Assembly: GCF_021531995.1 (NCBI RefSeq)
Contig: NZ_JAFBIZ010000020.1
Coordinates: 1 to 35,896 of the forward strand
DNA length: 35,896 nucleotides
Direction of reading: 5' to 3'
From: Faecalicatena contorta
GTDB taxonomy: Bacteria; Bacillota; Clostridia; Lachnospirales; Lachnospiraceae
Of the stretch, positions 1 to 7,976 are shown in pieces. The notes under the pieces were generated by a model. It was not told the DNA's origin, did no database searches, and saw only the letters and a list, made by a program, of their open reading frames with translations. The stretch's first letter is position 1; each line of letters opens with the position of its first letter. The position numbers and the translations under genes were made by a program.

Positions 1-19
1 CACAACTAAGTAAAAGTCA

Positions 20-39
20 GCCGCCCGTTTTCGGGCGGC
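20..39. repeat. Perfect 8-bp GC-rich hairpin
   Basis: GCCGCCCG and CGGGCGGC pair perfectly across a TTTT loop. No T-run follows on either strand, so it is not a standard terminator. What lies upstream is outside the window, so its role is unknown. Confidence 0.5.
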
Positions 40-70
40 GAATCCACCATTATCTATGACAGGCAGTTAA

Positions 71-115
71 GCAATCTGATGACAATTCGTGTGAGCAGTC
101 TGGTGACAGCTCATG
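71..115 (+). promoter_or_regulatory. Two direct repeats upstream of the XRE gene, candidate operator
   Basis: Two imperfect 21-bp direct repeats start at 71 and 95, 24 bp apart, and share the pattern GCArTCTGrTGACA. The second copy reaches the expected -35 region of the promoter whose -10 is at 133-138. Two half-sites about two helical turns apart ahead of an XRE gene suggest autoregulation; this is inference from position and repetition. Confidence 0.4.
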
Positions 116-132
116 AAATCATTAACATAAAA

Positions 133-138
133 TATAAT
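133..138 (+). promoter_or_regulatory. -10 box (TATAAT) for the XRE regulator
   Basis: A perfect TATAAT lies 32 bp upstream of the ATG at 171. The -35 region (about 110-115) is poor, and overlaps the second repeat at 95-115, which would suit a regulated promoter. Confidence 0.45.
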
Positions 139-170
139 AGTAGGATTTTACAGACTAAGGTGGTGAGTTT

Positions 171-521
171 ATGGACGAAAGAAACAATGATTTTGACTTC
201 GATTTTACCCCGATAGGGCAGGCAATCAAGAAAGTTCGAACAGCTAAGGGTATGACCAGAGAGCAGCTTGCTCGTATTGTAGATTATGACCCAAGACATC
301 TTCAAGCGATTGAAAATGAGGGACAAAAGCCAAGTCTGGAGCTGTTCATTCAGCTTGTGACGATATTCGGTGTATCGGTTGATGAATACATATTCCCAGA
401 TAATGAGGTCAAGAAAAGTTCCGTCCGCAGACGCTTAGACGCAGAACTCGACAAACTAAATGATAAAGAGTTGCTCGTAATAGAAGCAACGGTCAGCGGT
501 CTATGTAAGGCAAAAGAATAG
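171..521 (+). CDS. XRE-family helix-turn-helix regulator
   Basis: A 116-residue DNA-binding protein. After a short acidic N-terminus (about residues 1-12), residues 13-70 form a Cro/C1-type helix-turn-helix (pattern GQAIKKVRTAKGMTREQLA followed by a recognition helix ending in AIENEGQKPS). The C-terminal 40 residues are charged and helical and may dimerise. ATG at 171 follows AAGGTGGTGAG. It is the only plus-strand gene of the left part and is followed by a hairpin terminator. Proteins of this size in conjugative elements often control excision or transfer genes; here no such target is visible, so the target is unknown. Family call is firm, function is inferred. Confidence 0.88.
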   Translation: MDERNNDFDFDFTPIGQAIKKVRTAKGMTREQLARIVDYDPRHLQAIENEGQKPSLELFIQLVTIFGVSVDEYIFPDNEVKKSSVRRRLDAELDKLNDKELLVIEATVSGLCKAKE

Positions 522-531
522 GAGATATAAA

Positions 532-560
532 GGCACGGATTTTTACACCGTGCCCTTTCT
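532..560. terminator. Bidirectional terminator hairpin
   Basis: GGCACGG (532-538) pairs with CCGTGCC (548-554). The plus strand continues CTTTCTT and the minus strand continues TTTATAT, so it can end both the XRE gene and the convergent gene that stops at 564. Confidence 0.65.
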
Positions 561-563
561 TCA

Positions 564-887
564 TTATATTGCTTTGATTTTTTTAAGATAAGCAACTGCA
601 TCTGTGTGTCCGCAAAAATAAATATGCAGACGTTCCATATCGCTCAATTTTCGGTTCAACTTAAAATACTGAACAAGAACTTCGTGTTCATCATTAGAAA
701 TATGGATTTCACCCTCTCCCTCTATAACATTTTCTATAAAAGGATACTTTTTCGTTAAGTCAGAAATCTGTTGCTGCAACTGAGCATATTCATTATTAGT
801 ATCATACAGATTCATTACAATTTTACTGTCAATTTCTGCAAAATCTCTTTCCAAACGGGATGGTAGGTCAAAATATGTTTTACTCAC
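564..887 (-). CDS. Small acidic protein of unknown function
   Basis: About 107 residues, with no domain I can name with confidence. The middle (residues about 25-55) is rich in Q, I, L and charged residues and looks helical, possibly a short coiled coil. It contains a single Cys-Gly-His near the C-terminus. Two GTG starts are possible (896 and 887). I prefer 887 because GAGGTGA sits five to six bases upstream, giving a start of MSKTYFDLPS. It is downstream of the 393-residue gene, separated by a terminator at 965-1005, so it probably has its own promoter. Small proteins of this kind are common in clostridial conjugative elements, but I do not assign a role. Confidence 0.65.
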   Translation of the reverse strand: MSKTYFDLPSRLERDFAEIDSKIVMNLYDTNNEYAQLQQQISDLTKKYPFIENVIEGEGEIHISNDEHEVLVQYFKLNRKLSDMERLHIYFCGHTDAVAYLKKIKAI

Positions 888-964
888 ATCAGTCACCTCT
901 AATCTTTTTCTTATATCATAACCATCATCTCGAATAATATCAAATGTGCGATTTTACATTTGAT

Positions 965-1005
965 AAAAACGGCAGGCAAACAGGTTTATCTGTTACGCTC
1001 TGCCG
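965..1005 (-). terminator. Terminator of the 393-residue gene
   Basis: CGGCAG (970-975) pairs with CTGCCG (1000-1005), with an inner AACAG/CTGTT stem. On the minus strand a TTTTT run (plus-strand A-run 965-969) follows, 34 bp after the stop of the upstream gene. Confidence 0.7.
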
Positions 1006-1038
1006 CATTTACAATTATTTTTTATCTTAATTTATGCC

Positions 1039-2220
1039 TTATGCCAAAATTTCATTTAATAATCTTTGATACGAATCAGATAAAGATATTATCATTAACT
1101 TATACCAAGTCTCTCTTGTAAACTCGCCATTTTCAATGCACCATATTTTGTAATGCAAATCCCGTGTTTCTGTATATTGGTCAACAGGAATACCATTCTG
1201 ACTATCCGCATATTTCTGCGAGTACACATTGCCGCTATATTGATTCTTTGTGTAGTCGATGTGTGTAAATACATCTTTATGAGGATAATACATTCCGTGT
1301 AGAAATGTTGTGATGACATAACCATTTGTCGAATCTCTGTATGGTAATGTTTCAATCTCTATATGCCAAAATTCTTCTCCGGTGTTTTGGTCGATTCCTT
1401 GCTTAACTACCATTAACAGTTTGTCCATTGTTTCTTCATCAATATGAACAGTAATGGTTTTCTTTCCATTGAGCTTGCTTCTATCAAAATTAAATTGCGG
1501 GCCACGAAATTTTGCAAACGCTGCACCAGTATAATCATAATATTCTGACTCAGGTACAGAAAGTCGTTCATCCAAACGGTACAGAATATCGCAATTCTTT
1601 GTTTCATCGTGTATAATCCTTGCAAATCCTACCATTGTATCTCTTGAATTTACTGGTGCTTTGTTCGTAAGGATATTATAATAATAACCTTTTCCATCAA
1701 AAATAAGTCCGTCCAACTTAAACACAGCACCATTCACTTTGGTTAATCCGTACTGATTGGTGGGATATGCAAAGACTTCTTCTTTGACGAACTCCCTAAT
1801 ATCTATTTTGGTTGGGGTTAAGTTATCGAATACAAAACATACTACCATTAGAGCGACTGCATCGAGATCTACTTCTTCTACAAATGGAGTTATTATTTTA
1901 TATTTAGCAATGGCTGAATAATATGCTCCTGATGACAGTTCCGCTTTTGGCTTAAACCACGCTGTTGCAGCGAATAGAGCACAATTTGATTTATCGTTAT
2001 CAATCATATATTTTACAAGGTCGTCAATATTCACTTCATATTCTTTAATGCTGTTTTTTATAACCTTCCCAAAGGGAATCATGAACGGGTCAATCTGTCC
2101 TATTTTCCTTTTTTGAGAAAAATATAATCCCATAAATTCACGAATAGCTAAACGCTTGTATGTAATACTTTTACATTCCTCTGTTCCAGCCATTTCCAAG
2201 AGAAAAAGTTCCGGCTCCAT
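1039..2220 (-). CDS. Unrecognised 393-residue cytoplasmic protein
   Basis: I do not recognise this family. The protein has no signal peptide or clear membrane span; it is rich in Tyr, Asp and Lys and looks like a folded cytosolic protein. The N-terminal half (about 1-130) is mainly helical, with a hydrophobic patch near 120 (ALMVVCFVF). The C-terminal half has more beta-like segments (for example KKTITVHIDEETMDKLL and HIEIETLPYRD). ATG at 2220 follows AGGAG at good spacing. It is monocistronic: an extended -10 promoter lies at 2254-2259 and terminators lie on both sides (2307-2342 and 965-1005). Its AT-rich sequence and isolation inside a decayed element suggest cargo rather than transfer machinery. 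Defence, toxin or regulatory roles are all possible and none is shown. Confidence 0.8.
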   Translation of the reverse strand: MEPELFLLEMAGTEECKSITYKRLAIREFMGLYFSQKRKIGQIDPFMIPFGKVIKNSIKEYEVNIDDLVKYMIDNDKSNCALFAATAWFKPKAELSSGAYYSAIAKYKIITPFVEEVDLDAVALMVVCFVFDNLTPTKIDIREFVKEEVFAYPTNQYGLTKVNGAVFKLDGLIFDGKGYYYNILTNKAPVNSRDTMVGFARIIHDETKNCDILYRLDERLSVPESEYYDYTGAAFAKFRGPQFNFDRSKLNGKKTITVHIDEETMDKLLMVVKQGIDQNTGEEFWHIEIETLPYRDSTNGYVITTFLHGMYYPHKDVFTHIDYTKNQYSGNVYSQKYADSQNGIPVDQYTETRDLHYKIWCIENGEFTRETWYKLMIISLSDSYQRLLNEILA

Positions 2221-2253
2221 AATACATCTCCTACAGTATCAACTCATTTATTC

Positions 2254-2262
2254 ATTATAGCA
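2254..2262 (-). promoter_or_regulatory. Extended -10 promoter of the 393-residue gene
   Basis: On the minus strand TGC directly precedes TATAAT (plus-strand ATTATA at 2254-2259), an extended -10 that tolerates the weak -35. The start codon lies 34 bp further down at 2220. Confidence 0.5.
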
Positions 2263-2306
2263 TCTATTTATGACTTTTTCTATAATTTGACTCAAAACAA
2301 AAATCA

Positions 2307-2350
2307 CGGCAGAGCCGAACAGTAAAACCGTCAGCTCTGCCGTCTTTTTT
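2307..2350. terminator. Bidirectional terminator after the CHAP hydrolase gene
   Basis: CGGCAGAGC (2307-2315) pairs perfectly with GCTCTGCCG (2334-2342). The plus strand continues TCTTTTTT; the minus strand continues TGATTTTTG. It directly follows the stop of the hydrolase gene at 2349 and overlaps its last bases. Confidence 0.8.
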
Positions 2351-4058
2351 AATAGGCTGGTATCCCGTATCCGAAGATAACAGAACTTCCAACCGGATAT
2401 GTTTTGGTTCTGCAAGTGTCGCCTGAGTTGCCCTCAACGGTATAGACTGTACCGTTTTCGCATTTCTGAACGATACCGGTGTGGTCTGTCACACCGTCGC
2501 CCTCCCAGTCAAAGAAGATAATTGTACCGGGCGAAGGCTCATACGAACCGTCTGCCCATTGTCCTCGGTCTCTGAACCATTGAACGCCGTTTACACAGCC
2601 GGCATATTTCGGAATAATACCGGCGTCGATATATCCGCACTCGTTGGCACACCAAGAAACAAAGCAGGCACACCACTCTACACGGGAGTCAAATCCGTAC
2701 CAAGACCAGTAAGGCTGACCGCCTACATTACCTACCTGAGACAGAGCAACCGTTACGATTTGGTCGTCGCTGTATCCGATACCGTAAAGCACCTGAGACC
2801 ATAGTTGATTGTTTTCGTCCTGCAACAGCTCGGCAAGATAATCTTTCTGCTCCTGATTAAAGCCGTACATAGCCGCCATTTCATCAACGGTCTTGTGCGA
2901 TACCTTGATATACAGGAATGTTTCGGTTACTGTGGTTTCGGTCTGTACGATATTGCCGTGTCCGTCGTCGCTTTCTTCGATTTCGGTATGAGTTTTCGTT
3001 TCTGTTCGGGAAGAAATATCGTTCATCTCCCAAAAAATATCCGACAGTAGCTGCTTCTTGGTTTCATCAACCGTAGCAACCTCCATCGGATTGTCGGGGT
3101 CGGTATTCACTTTAACAGAATAGACCGCAAGAACATCTTTCCAAACAGCTCTGCTTCCGCTCATTTCAAGCACATCATAGCTTACAGAGTTCTTTTCCTG
3201 TTCCAATCGGTCATCATATTCTTGATTGATTTCCTGAACGACTGTCTGCATAGACATTCCCGTGCCGGAATCCTCTCCCGAAAAGAAGATACCGAACACA
3301 GAACCCGCAATTAAACCGACAAGGCATAGAACAATAATAACCACCACCGCAACCCAGCCGCCGGCAGCGATAGCGGCAATAAGACCTTTTACCGCCGCTA
3401 TGATTGCTTTTACTGCGGCAACGGTGGCTTTGGCTGCGGCTTTAATCGTAGCGGCTGTTGCTTTGGCTGTGGCTTTTGCCGCCTGTGCTGCTTTCTGCGA
3501 AGCCTTAACTGTCGCCTGAGCTGTTTTCTGTGCCGCCTTAGCCGCTTGCTGACTTGTCTTTATTGCTGTCTTTGCAGTCTGTTCAGCCGTCTTAACTGAT
3601 TTCTGTGCGGTCTTGGTTGCTTCTTTTCCGGCAAACTTAATGGTTTTCTTTCCGGAGGAAGTGGCAGACTGCTTTATGGTCTTTTCCGCCTTGTCAACAG
3701 TCTTAATCGCAGAGCTTGTGTTATGCGAAGCCTGTTTTCGTAAAGACTGCTCGGCTCGCTGCTGCTTGAAACGCTGAATACCGTCCTTTGCGGTGCGGAT
3801 ATTCTCTTTTGTGGTTTCAAATCCTTTTCGTCCCACCTTGTCAAACGCATAAGCACCATCGTGAACCACCTCATCAATACCGCTTTCCAGCTTATCGGAA
3901 GCGTATTCCTCGGCAGAGCTGCTGTTGGCATTTACCGACCGTTCTGCCTTTTCTTTTGTAGCGATATACGCCTGCTTCATTCGTTGGGTTGCAACGGCAG
4001 CCTTATCTATGGTTCGTATCGTACCTTTTGCATTGTCTTTCGTTTTAATATCAGCCAT
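2349..4058 (-). CDS. CHAP-domain cell wall hydrolase of a conjugative element
   Basis: A 569-residue membrane-anchored peptidoglycan hydrolase like those encoded by clostridial conjugative transposons (CD1108-like), where it opens the wall for the type IV secretion channel. Residues 1-230 are cytoplasmic and extremely Ala/Lys/Thr rich, with long KTAQKA-type heptad-like repeats from about 115. A single membrane span lies near 234-259. Residues 275-430 are a spacer, and a CHAP domain fills about 432-569: catalytic Cys about 465 in CACFVSW, His 526 in DHTGIV and VEGNSG near 541. ATG at 4058 follows GGAGGGATTGT. It begins 40 bp after the truncated sortase. In intact relatives virB4 and other channel genes lie close by; here they are absent, so the enzyme has probably lost its partners. 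The Ala-rich stretch may appear to match unrelated proteins by composition. Confidence 0.9.
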   Translation of the reverse strand: MADIKTKDNAKGTIRTIDKAAVATQRMKQAYIATKEKAERSVNANSSSAEEYASDKLESGIDEVVHDGAYAFDKVGRKGFETTKENIRTAKDGIQRFKQQRAEQSLRKQASHNTSSAIKTVDKAEKTIKQSATSSGKKTIKFAGKEATKTAQKSVKTAEQTAKTAIKTSQQAAKAAQKTAQATVKASQKAAQAAKATAKATAATIKAAAKATVAAVKAIIAAVKGLIAAIAAGGWVAVVVIIVLCLVGLIAGSVFGIFFSGEDSGTGMSMQTVVQEINQEYDDRLEQEKNSVSYDVLEMSGSRAVWKDVLAVYSVKVNTDPDNPMEVATVDETKKQLLSDIFWEMNDISSRTETKTHTEIEESDDGHGNIVQTETTVTETFLYIKVSHKTVDEMAAMYGFNQEQKDYLAELLQDENNQLWSQVLYGIGYSDDQIVTVALSQVGNVGGQPYWSWYGFDSRVEWCACFVSWCANECGYIDAGIIPKYAGCVNGVQWFRDRGQWADGSYEPSPGTIIFFDWEGDGVTDHTGIVQKCENGTVYTVEGNSGDTCRTKTYPVGSSVIFGYGIPAY

Positions 4059-4098
4059 ACAATCCCTCCTTCCTATGCAGGCTGAACCAACTGTTGCG

Positions 4099-4494
4099 TT
4101 ATTCGTTAATGAGCTTAGCCACTACAACGAGTCTGCCGTTTGTCCGGGAATACTCACAGGTGGAAAGAGTTAAGAGCTTGTCGCCGTATTCAGCGGTTAC
4201 GTCGGTATCGTAAAGCGACAGTTCCTTGCACTTCTCAACATAGGCTGTGAAATCCTCGTCGGTTTCCGCATTGATGAACTGATAGTATTTGAAACTTTCA
4301 GGACTGTCCGTATATACTACGGTTTTGAACACGGCAATTACTTCATAGGTCTGTCTGTCGGTCAGTGTATCAAAGGATATTGTTTTGTGCTTTTCCCAAA
4401 AGCTCTTGTCCTTAAATTTCATAAGACCGGCGAACATAGAGCCGTCGTTCATATGATGACCGTAGATAATGATATTGTCGCTTGGAAGCTCCAT
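4099..4494 (-). pseudogene. Class B sortase, 5' end deleted
   Basis: The C-terminal part of a class B sortase, the transpeptidase that joins surface proteins to the wall. All three catalytic elements are present: His in IIIYGHHM, Cys in TLSTC and Arg seven residues later in the stretch TNGRL. The frame stays open upstream of the first ATG (4494) to about 4540, adding the sortase-like CPYVQENCD, but the N-terminal membrane anchor and the first strands are missing: about 131-145 residues remain where the family usually has about 220-270. Upstream sequence switches directly to the adhesin gene in another frame. Translation from 4494 would have no good ribosome binding site. I regard it as a non-functional remnant. 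Confidence 0.8.
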
Positions 4495-5789
4495 ATCGCA
4501 GTTTTCCTGAACATAAGGACAGCCGTAGTCGGTGTATTGACCTTTGCAACCTGTCCTGCTACAACAGTAACCCTATGTGTTTCCTGCGGCTCGTACTTAT
4601 CGTATGCCTGCTCGGTTACAGTATAGATACCCGGCATAAGATTATCAATCTGGAACTTACCGCCATTAGCTGTTGTAACTGTCTGATTGATACCGTTTCC
4701 AGTAATCGTGAAGTTGATACCGTCAACCTTGCCGTCCTCACTGGTCTTTACAATCTGACAAGAACCATAGCTGACTTTCATCTTCACAAAACCGTTGATA
4801 CTGTCGCTTACTTCCTGAGCATAGCTGACAACATCCTGCACACTGGAGTTCTGACCATGTTTACCCTCTGACCATACAACCACACCTCTGCGGACTGCAT
4901 TTTTCTTGGTTGCGGTAATGGTAAATTCCTTACTCGGTGCAGTATCCATAGAAACAGTAAGTTTGTTACCATTCACTGAAAAGCTCACTCCACTGATACT
5001 TGCCTTGAAATTATATTTGGACAGCACATTATTGGAATCTGTCAGAGTAGTTGTGTACTTGCTTCCGTTCCACTCAAGTTCTATTGTCTTTGCCGAACCG
5101 GATGATTTGTTACAAAAGCTTGGTATGGTCGCATGGTTCTGTACACTCTGTACCATACTGTTGTAATAACTGAAAATCTTATTGCGGAGCGGATGCTTTG
5201 CATTGATGACATCTTTCACATTGCTACAACCACTGGCTGCTACATGATTGAAGTTTGCATCACGCTCTCCGATAACAGTTTCCCAGATAAGAAGCTGTGT
5301 AGCATAAGCCTGTGCAATGCTGTTTGCTGCCGCTTCATTCTGTGACCTCCAAGATGTCGAGATTGTCCCACGGTAGCCATACTGTAAAATACGACCAACG
5401 AAAAGACGGATTTCATCTCCGGAAATAACCCCGTTGGCTGCAAGGTTATTAAAATAATTTTCGTCATACTTATTCATTGTCTGACCGACCTTGAGCGAAA
5501 TTCCCGGCTCAATACAATAAGCAACATTGCCTGAGTATGAGCCAATAGCCTTAAGATTGGTAAAATTGGAACGTCCGGTATGCCAACCATTTTTCAAGGT
5601 CAAATTGCTGTGTCCCCATACCCCATCGTAATTAGCATCGCCATCACGAGGGAAATCGACCATATAAACATCGGCTTTTTCTCCCGAAGCAGCATATGCT
5701 GTTGTCGAGCCAATGCCTGCAAAAGTGGTCACACACATAAGGGTCGCCAAGAAAAGCGACGTGACTCTTTTGAATTTTGACTTTATCAT
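4449..5789 (-). CDS. Thioester-domain/CnaB surface adhesin, 3' end deleted
   Basis: A secreted surface protein of the type carried by clostridial conjugative elements. Residues 1-34 are a signal peptide (basic start, hydrophobic core, cleavage near AYAASG). A thioester domain follows: Cys92 in YCIEPG and Gln165 in TQLLIWE are the pair expected to form the internal Cys-Gln thioester that can bind host amines. A CnaB domain spans about 336-418, with Lys348 and Glu393 in YTVTEQ as likely isopeptide partners. After VAKVN (about 418) the frame enters the sortase gene out of frame, giving 28 junk residues and a stop at 4449. Further CnaB repeats, the LPxTG-like motif and the membrane anchor are gone, so any product would be released instead of wall bound. 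I chose ATG 5789 because AGGAGG lies seven bases upstream; an upstream in-frame ATG at 5822 has no site. Confidence 0.85.
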   Translation of the reverse strand: MIKSKFKRVTSLFLATLMCVTTFAGIGSTTAYAASGEKADVYMVDFPRDGDANYDGVWGHSNLTLKNGWHTGRSNFTNLKAIGSYSGNVAYCIEPGISLKVGQTMNKYDENYFNNLAANGVISGDEIRLFVGRILQYGYRGTISTSWRSQNEAAANSIAQAYATQLLIWETVIGERDANFNHVAASGCSNVKDVINAKHPLRNKIFSYYNSMVQSVQNHATIPSFCNKSSGSAKTIELEWNGSKYTTTLTDSNNVLSKYNFKASISGVSFSVNGNKLTVSMDTAPSKEFTITATKKNAVRRGVVVWSEGKHGQNSSVQDVVSYAQEVSDSINGFVKMKVSYGSCQIVKTSEDGKVDGINFTITGNGINQTVTTANGGKFQIDNLMPGIYTVTEQAYDKYEPQETHRVTVVAGQVAKVNTPTTAVLMFRKTAIWSFQATISLSTVII

Positions 5790-5812
5790 TGCGTTTCCTC
5801 CTGTAAAAATTG

Positions 5813-5839
5813 AAAAACACACCGTATCTCTACGATGTG
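5813..5839 (-). terminator. Terminator-like hairpin in the adhesin leader
   Basis: On the minus strand CACATCG pairs with CGGTGTG around an eight-base loop, followed by TTTTTC. It ends only about 11 bases before the AGGAGG of the adhesin gene, so it would act inside the leader as an attenuator or stop transcription arriving from parB. Confidence 0.45.
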
Positions 5840-5951
5840 CCTTTGTGGATTTTCTCTTACGACAAGATTTACCTGCCGAAAAACAAATGCGGATTTTTCG
5901 TTAATTTTTCATTTTACCATACACCTCCAGTCCGTTCATACTGTGCGATTG

Positions 5952-6041
5952 CCCCTTAGAGATAGACATATACTTTGAGATAGTTATATTCAAGTGAGAT
6001 AATATATATCATTTTCGGTAGGTAGAAGTATAACTAAGGGG
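5952..6041. repeat. Three GAGATA iterons inside an 8-bp inverted repeat, candidate centromere or operator
   Basis: GAGATA occurs at 5959, 5977 and 5996 with 18-19 bp spacing, each followed by an AT-rich segment ending in ATA. The cluster is bounded by CCCCTTAG (5952-5959) and CTAAGGGG (6034-6041). It begins about 34 bp past the parB stop. Some ParAB systems place iterated centromere sites just downstream of parB, so a parS-like role is plausible; an operator for the adhesin promoter is the alternative. Confidence 0.4.
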
Positions 6042-6074
6042 TTAGAGTGCGAGAAAGGGGAACTGTAAATCAGG

Positions 6075-7025
6075 CTATCTGCTGTCACGCTCTGCACGGT
6101 TACGCAAGAACTTGTTGTAATGCTCCAATGCTTTGCAGACAAAATCCTCCGTCTGACTGACGGGAATGTTTTTCGGGATAAGCTGTCTTACTCTGTCGCC
6201 CCTCAACACGATTTTTTCCTTTTGATTCGGCTTTTCCTCAGACATAACAGCGTGGATTGCTTCTGTTGTAAGGTTGCCCTCGTTGAATAACTTTCGCATA
6301 CGGATTGTCTGGTCGTGTGACGGGGTTGCGTCATTCAAGTCGATTTCGTCAACCACATCACGCTGGCAATCTTCATCAAGATAAGAAAGTTCTACGGCAG
6401 GACGCATTTTAATACGCCCCTCATCAACAAATTCAAGCAGTTCAGGAACAAGGTTTGTCAGACGAATATACCTGCGTATTTGTTCACGACTTTCCCCTAC
6501 TTCTTCTCCAATACGAGAAACCGAAAGGGCATCTTTACCTGCCAACTTCTCCACCAGTGGTGTAGAAGTTAAATCTGTTCTTTGTCCCTGCCTTTTCATT
6601 GCTTCCAAACGCATTTTATAGGCAAAGGCTTTTTCACTCGGCAATATCTCTGACCTCTGGAAATTACTTTCAACCATTAAAATGGTCGCTTCATCTCTGT
6701 TCAGGTCTACAATCTCACTTCTCAGGGTTTCAAATCCTGCCAGTTCACAAGCTCGCTTTCGTCTGTGTCCTGAAACAAGTTCATATCTGCCGTCCTCTTT
6801 CTGCCTTACCGTTGCCGGAGTAATCACTCCTCTTTCCTTGACACTCTCCACAAGCTGCATCATATCTTCATCGTCCCTGACCTTAAACGGGTGGTCGGGA
6901 AAATCATCAATCAGCTCCAACGGAATATCTCGGATTTTTGAAAGCTGTTCTTCATCTCGCTGTGCCTGCGTGGTAAATAAATCATCGAGCTTCGTGAGAG
7001 TGAAGTCGCTCTTTCTTCCTGCCAT
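6075..7025 (-). CDS. parB: ParB/Spo0J-family partition protein
   Basis: A 316-residue ParB-family DNA-binding protein, partner of the ParA ATPase. Residues about 30-125 form the ParB/Srx-like CTP-binding domain, with the GHRRKRA form of the arginine-rich box (about 99-105) and ESNFQRSEILPSEKAFAYK after it. A helix-turn-helix spans about 150-200 (LSVSRIGEEVGESREQIRRYI). The C-terminus is the likely dimer part. Start ATG 7025 follows AGGAGG at nine bases and lies inside parA (44-bp overlap), so the two are translationally coupled. In conjugative elements this pair stabilises the excised circle or helps transfer. No canonical Spo0J parS palindrome is visible nearby; the iterons at 5959-6001 are a candidate site. 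Confidence 0.93.
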   Translation of the reverse strand: MAGRKSDFTLTKLDDLFTTQAQRDEEQLSKIRDIPLELIDDFPDHPFKVRDDEDMMQLVESVKERGVITPATVRQKEDGRYELVSGHRRKRACELAGFETLRSEIVDLNRDEATILMVESNFQRSEILPSEKAFAYKMRLEAMKRQGQRTDLTSTPLVEKLAGKDALSVSRIGEEVGESREQIRRYIRLTNLVPELLEFVDEGRIKMRPAVELSYLDEDCQRDVVDEIDLNDATPSHDQTIRMRKLFNEGNLTTEAIHAVMSEEKPNQKEKIVLRGDRVRQLIPKNIPVSQTEDFVCKALEHYNKFLRNRAERDSR

Positions 7026-7806
7026 CGGCTAACACCTCCTTTGTAAATTCAGCGTATGCCTTAGACACTGTGCTGTTTGGCTCATAAGCATAAATGCTTT
7101 TACCTTTGGAAGAAGTTTCAGCGGCTTTTACGGCAATCGGGATTTGTGTTCGATACATTCTTATCTGATTACCGAAATTCGCCCTGAGTGCTTCTACCGT
7201 ACTCTTTGCAAGGTTTGTTCGGCTATCCACCAAAGTAAGCAGCATACCGTCTATCTTAATATCCGGATTGATATACTTCTTTACTTTTGAAATGGTCTGC
7301 ACAAGCTGTGTCATACCCTTTGCAGGCAAATACTGAGCCTGAACCGGAATGATAACACTGTCTGCCGCCGATAAAGCATTGAGAGTAACCATACCAAGTG
7401 AAGGCATACAGTCTATAATTACATAATCATATCTGTTCTTCACTTGACTCAGATAGTTCTTGAGTGTAGTTTCTCTGCTCATTGCGTTCATAAGGTTAAA
7501 TTCCATTGCTGAAAGCTCAAGGTTTGCCGGAACAAGGTCAACACCTTCTTCGTGGTGCAGGATACCAACCATAGGGTCTGTCATCGTTTCATTGATTACA
7601 TCTGTGAGTTTCGTTGCAAGCGTGATACCCAAGCCGTCTGTATCCTGCCAACCAAGACAAGTCGTTAAATCTCCCTGCGGGTCTGCGTCAATAAGCAATA
7701 CTTTCTTGCCCTGCATTGCAAGCCCGACTCCAAGATTAACTGTTGTGGTGGTTTTTCCGACTCCGCCTTTCTGGTTACATACGGAAATCGTTTTGCAGTT
7801 TGACAC
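6982..7806 (-). CDS. parA: ParA-family partition ATPase
   Basis: A 274-residue ParA/MinD-type ATPase that drives partition together with ParB. The deviant Walker A KGGVGKTTTT lies about residues 10-20 from the chosen start, DADPQGDLT and DCMPSLG follow as Walker A-prime and Walker B-like elements. There is no N-terminal helix-turn-helix, as in chromosomal/Soj-like and element-borne ParA. An upstream in-frame GTG at 7842 exists, but GTG 7806 has AAAGGAGG nine bases ahead, so I choose MSNCKTISVC as the start. The upstream sequence holds two inverted repeats (7834-7857 and 7862-7887) that could be an operator. Overlaps parB by 44 bp. Confidence 0.93.
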   Translation of the reverse strand: MSNCKTISVCNQKGGVGKTTTTVNLGVGLAMQGKKVLLIDADPQGDLTTCLGWQDTDGLGITLATKLTDVINETMTDPMVGILHHEEGVDLVPANLELSAMEFNLMNAMSRETTLKNYLSQVKNRYDYVIIDCMPSLGMVTLNALSAADSVIIPVQAQYLPAKGMTQLVQTISKVKKYINPDIKIDGMLLTLVDSRTNLAKSTVEALRANFGNQIRMYRTQIPIAVKAAETSSKGKSIYAYEPNSTVSKAYAEFTKEVLADGRKKERLHSHEAR

Positions 7807-7833
7807 TTCTTTTTGCCCTCCTTTCTGAAAATT

Positions 7834-7887
7834 CATAGCCACCGCATTATGGCTATGTACCTGACCGACTCATTTCCTAATCGGTCA
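7834..7887. promoter_or_regulatory. Two inverted repeats in the parA leader
   Basis: CATAGCCA (7834-7841) and TGGCTATG (7850-7857) are perfect 8-bp arms around eight bases; TGACCGA (7862-7868) and TCGGTCA (7881-7887) are perfect 7-bp arms around twelve. Both sit within 80 bp upstream of the parA start and are candidates for autoregulation by ParA or ParB, or for an RNA structure near the ribosome binding site. Confidence 0.4.
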
Positions 7888-7976
7888 TAGCAATATTTGT
7901 TCTCAACACCCCTTGCCAAGCAAAATGCTTATGGGAAGTCACTAAGGAACAGACTGCTTATCTGTATCATAGGATT

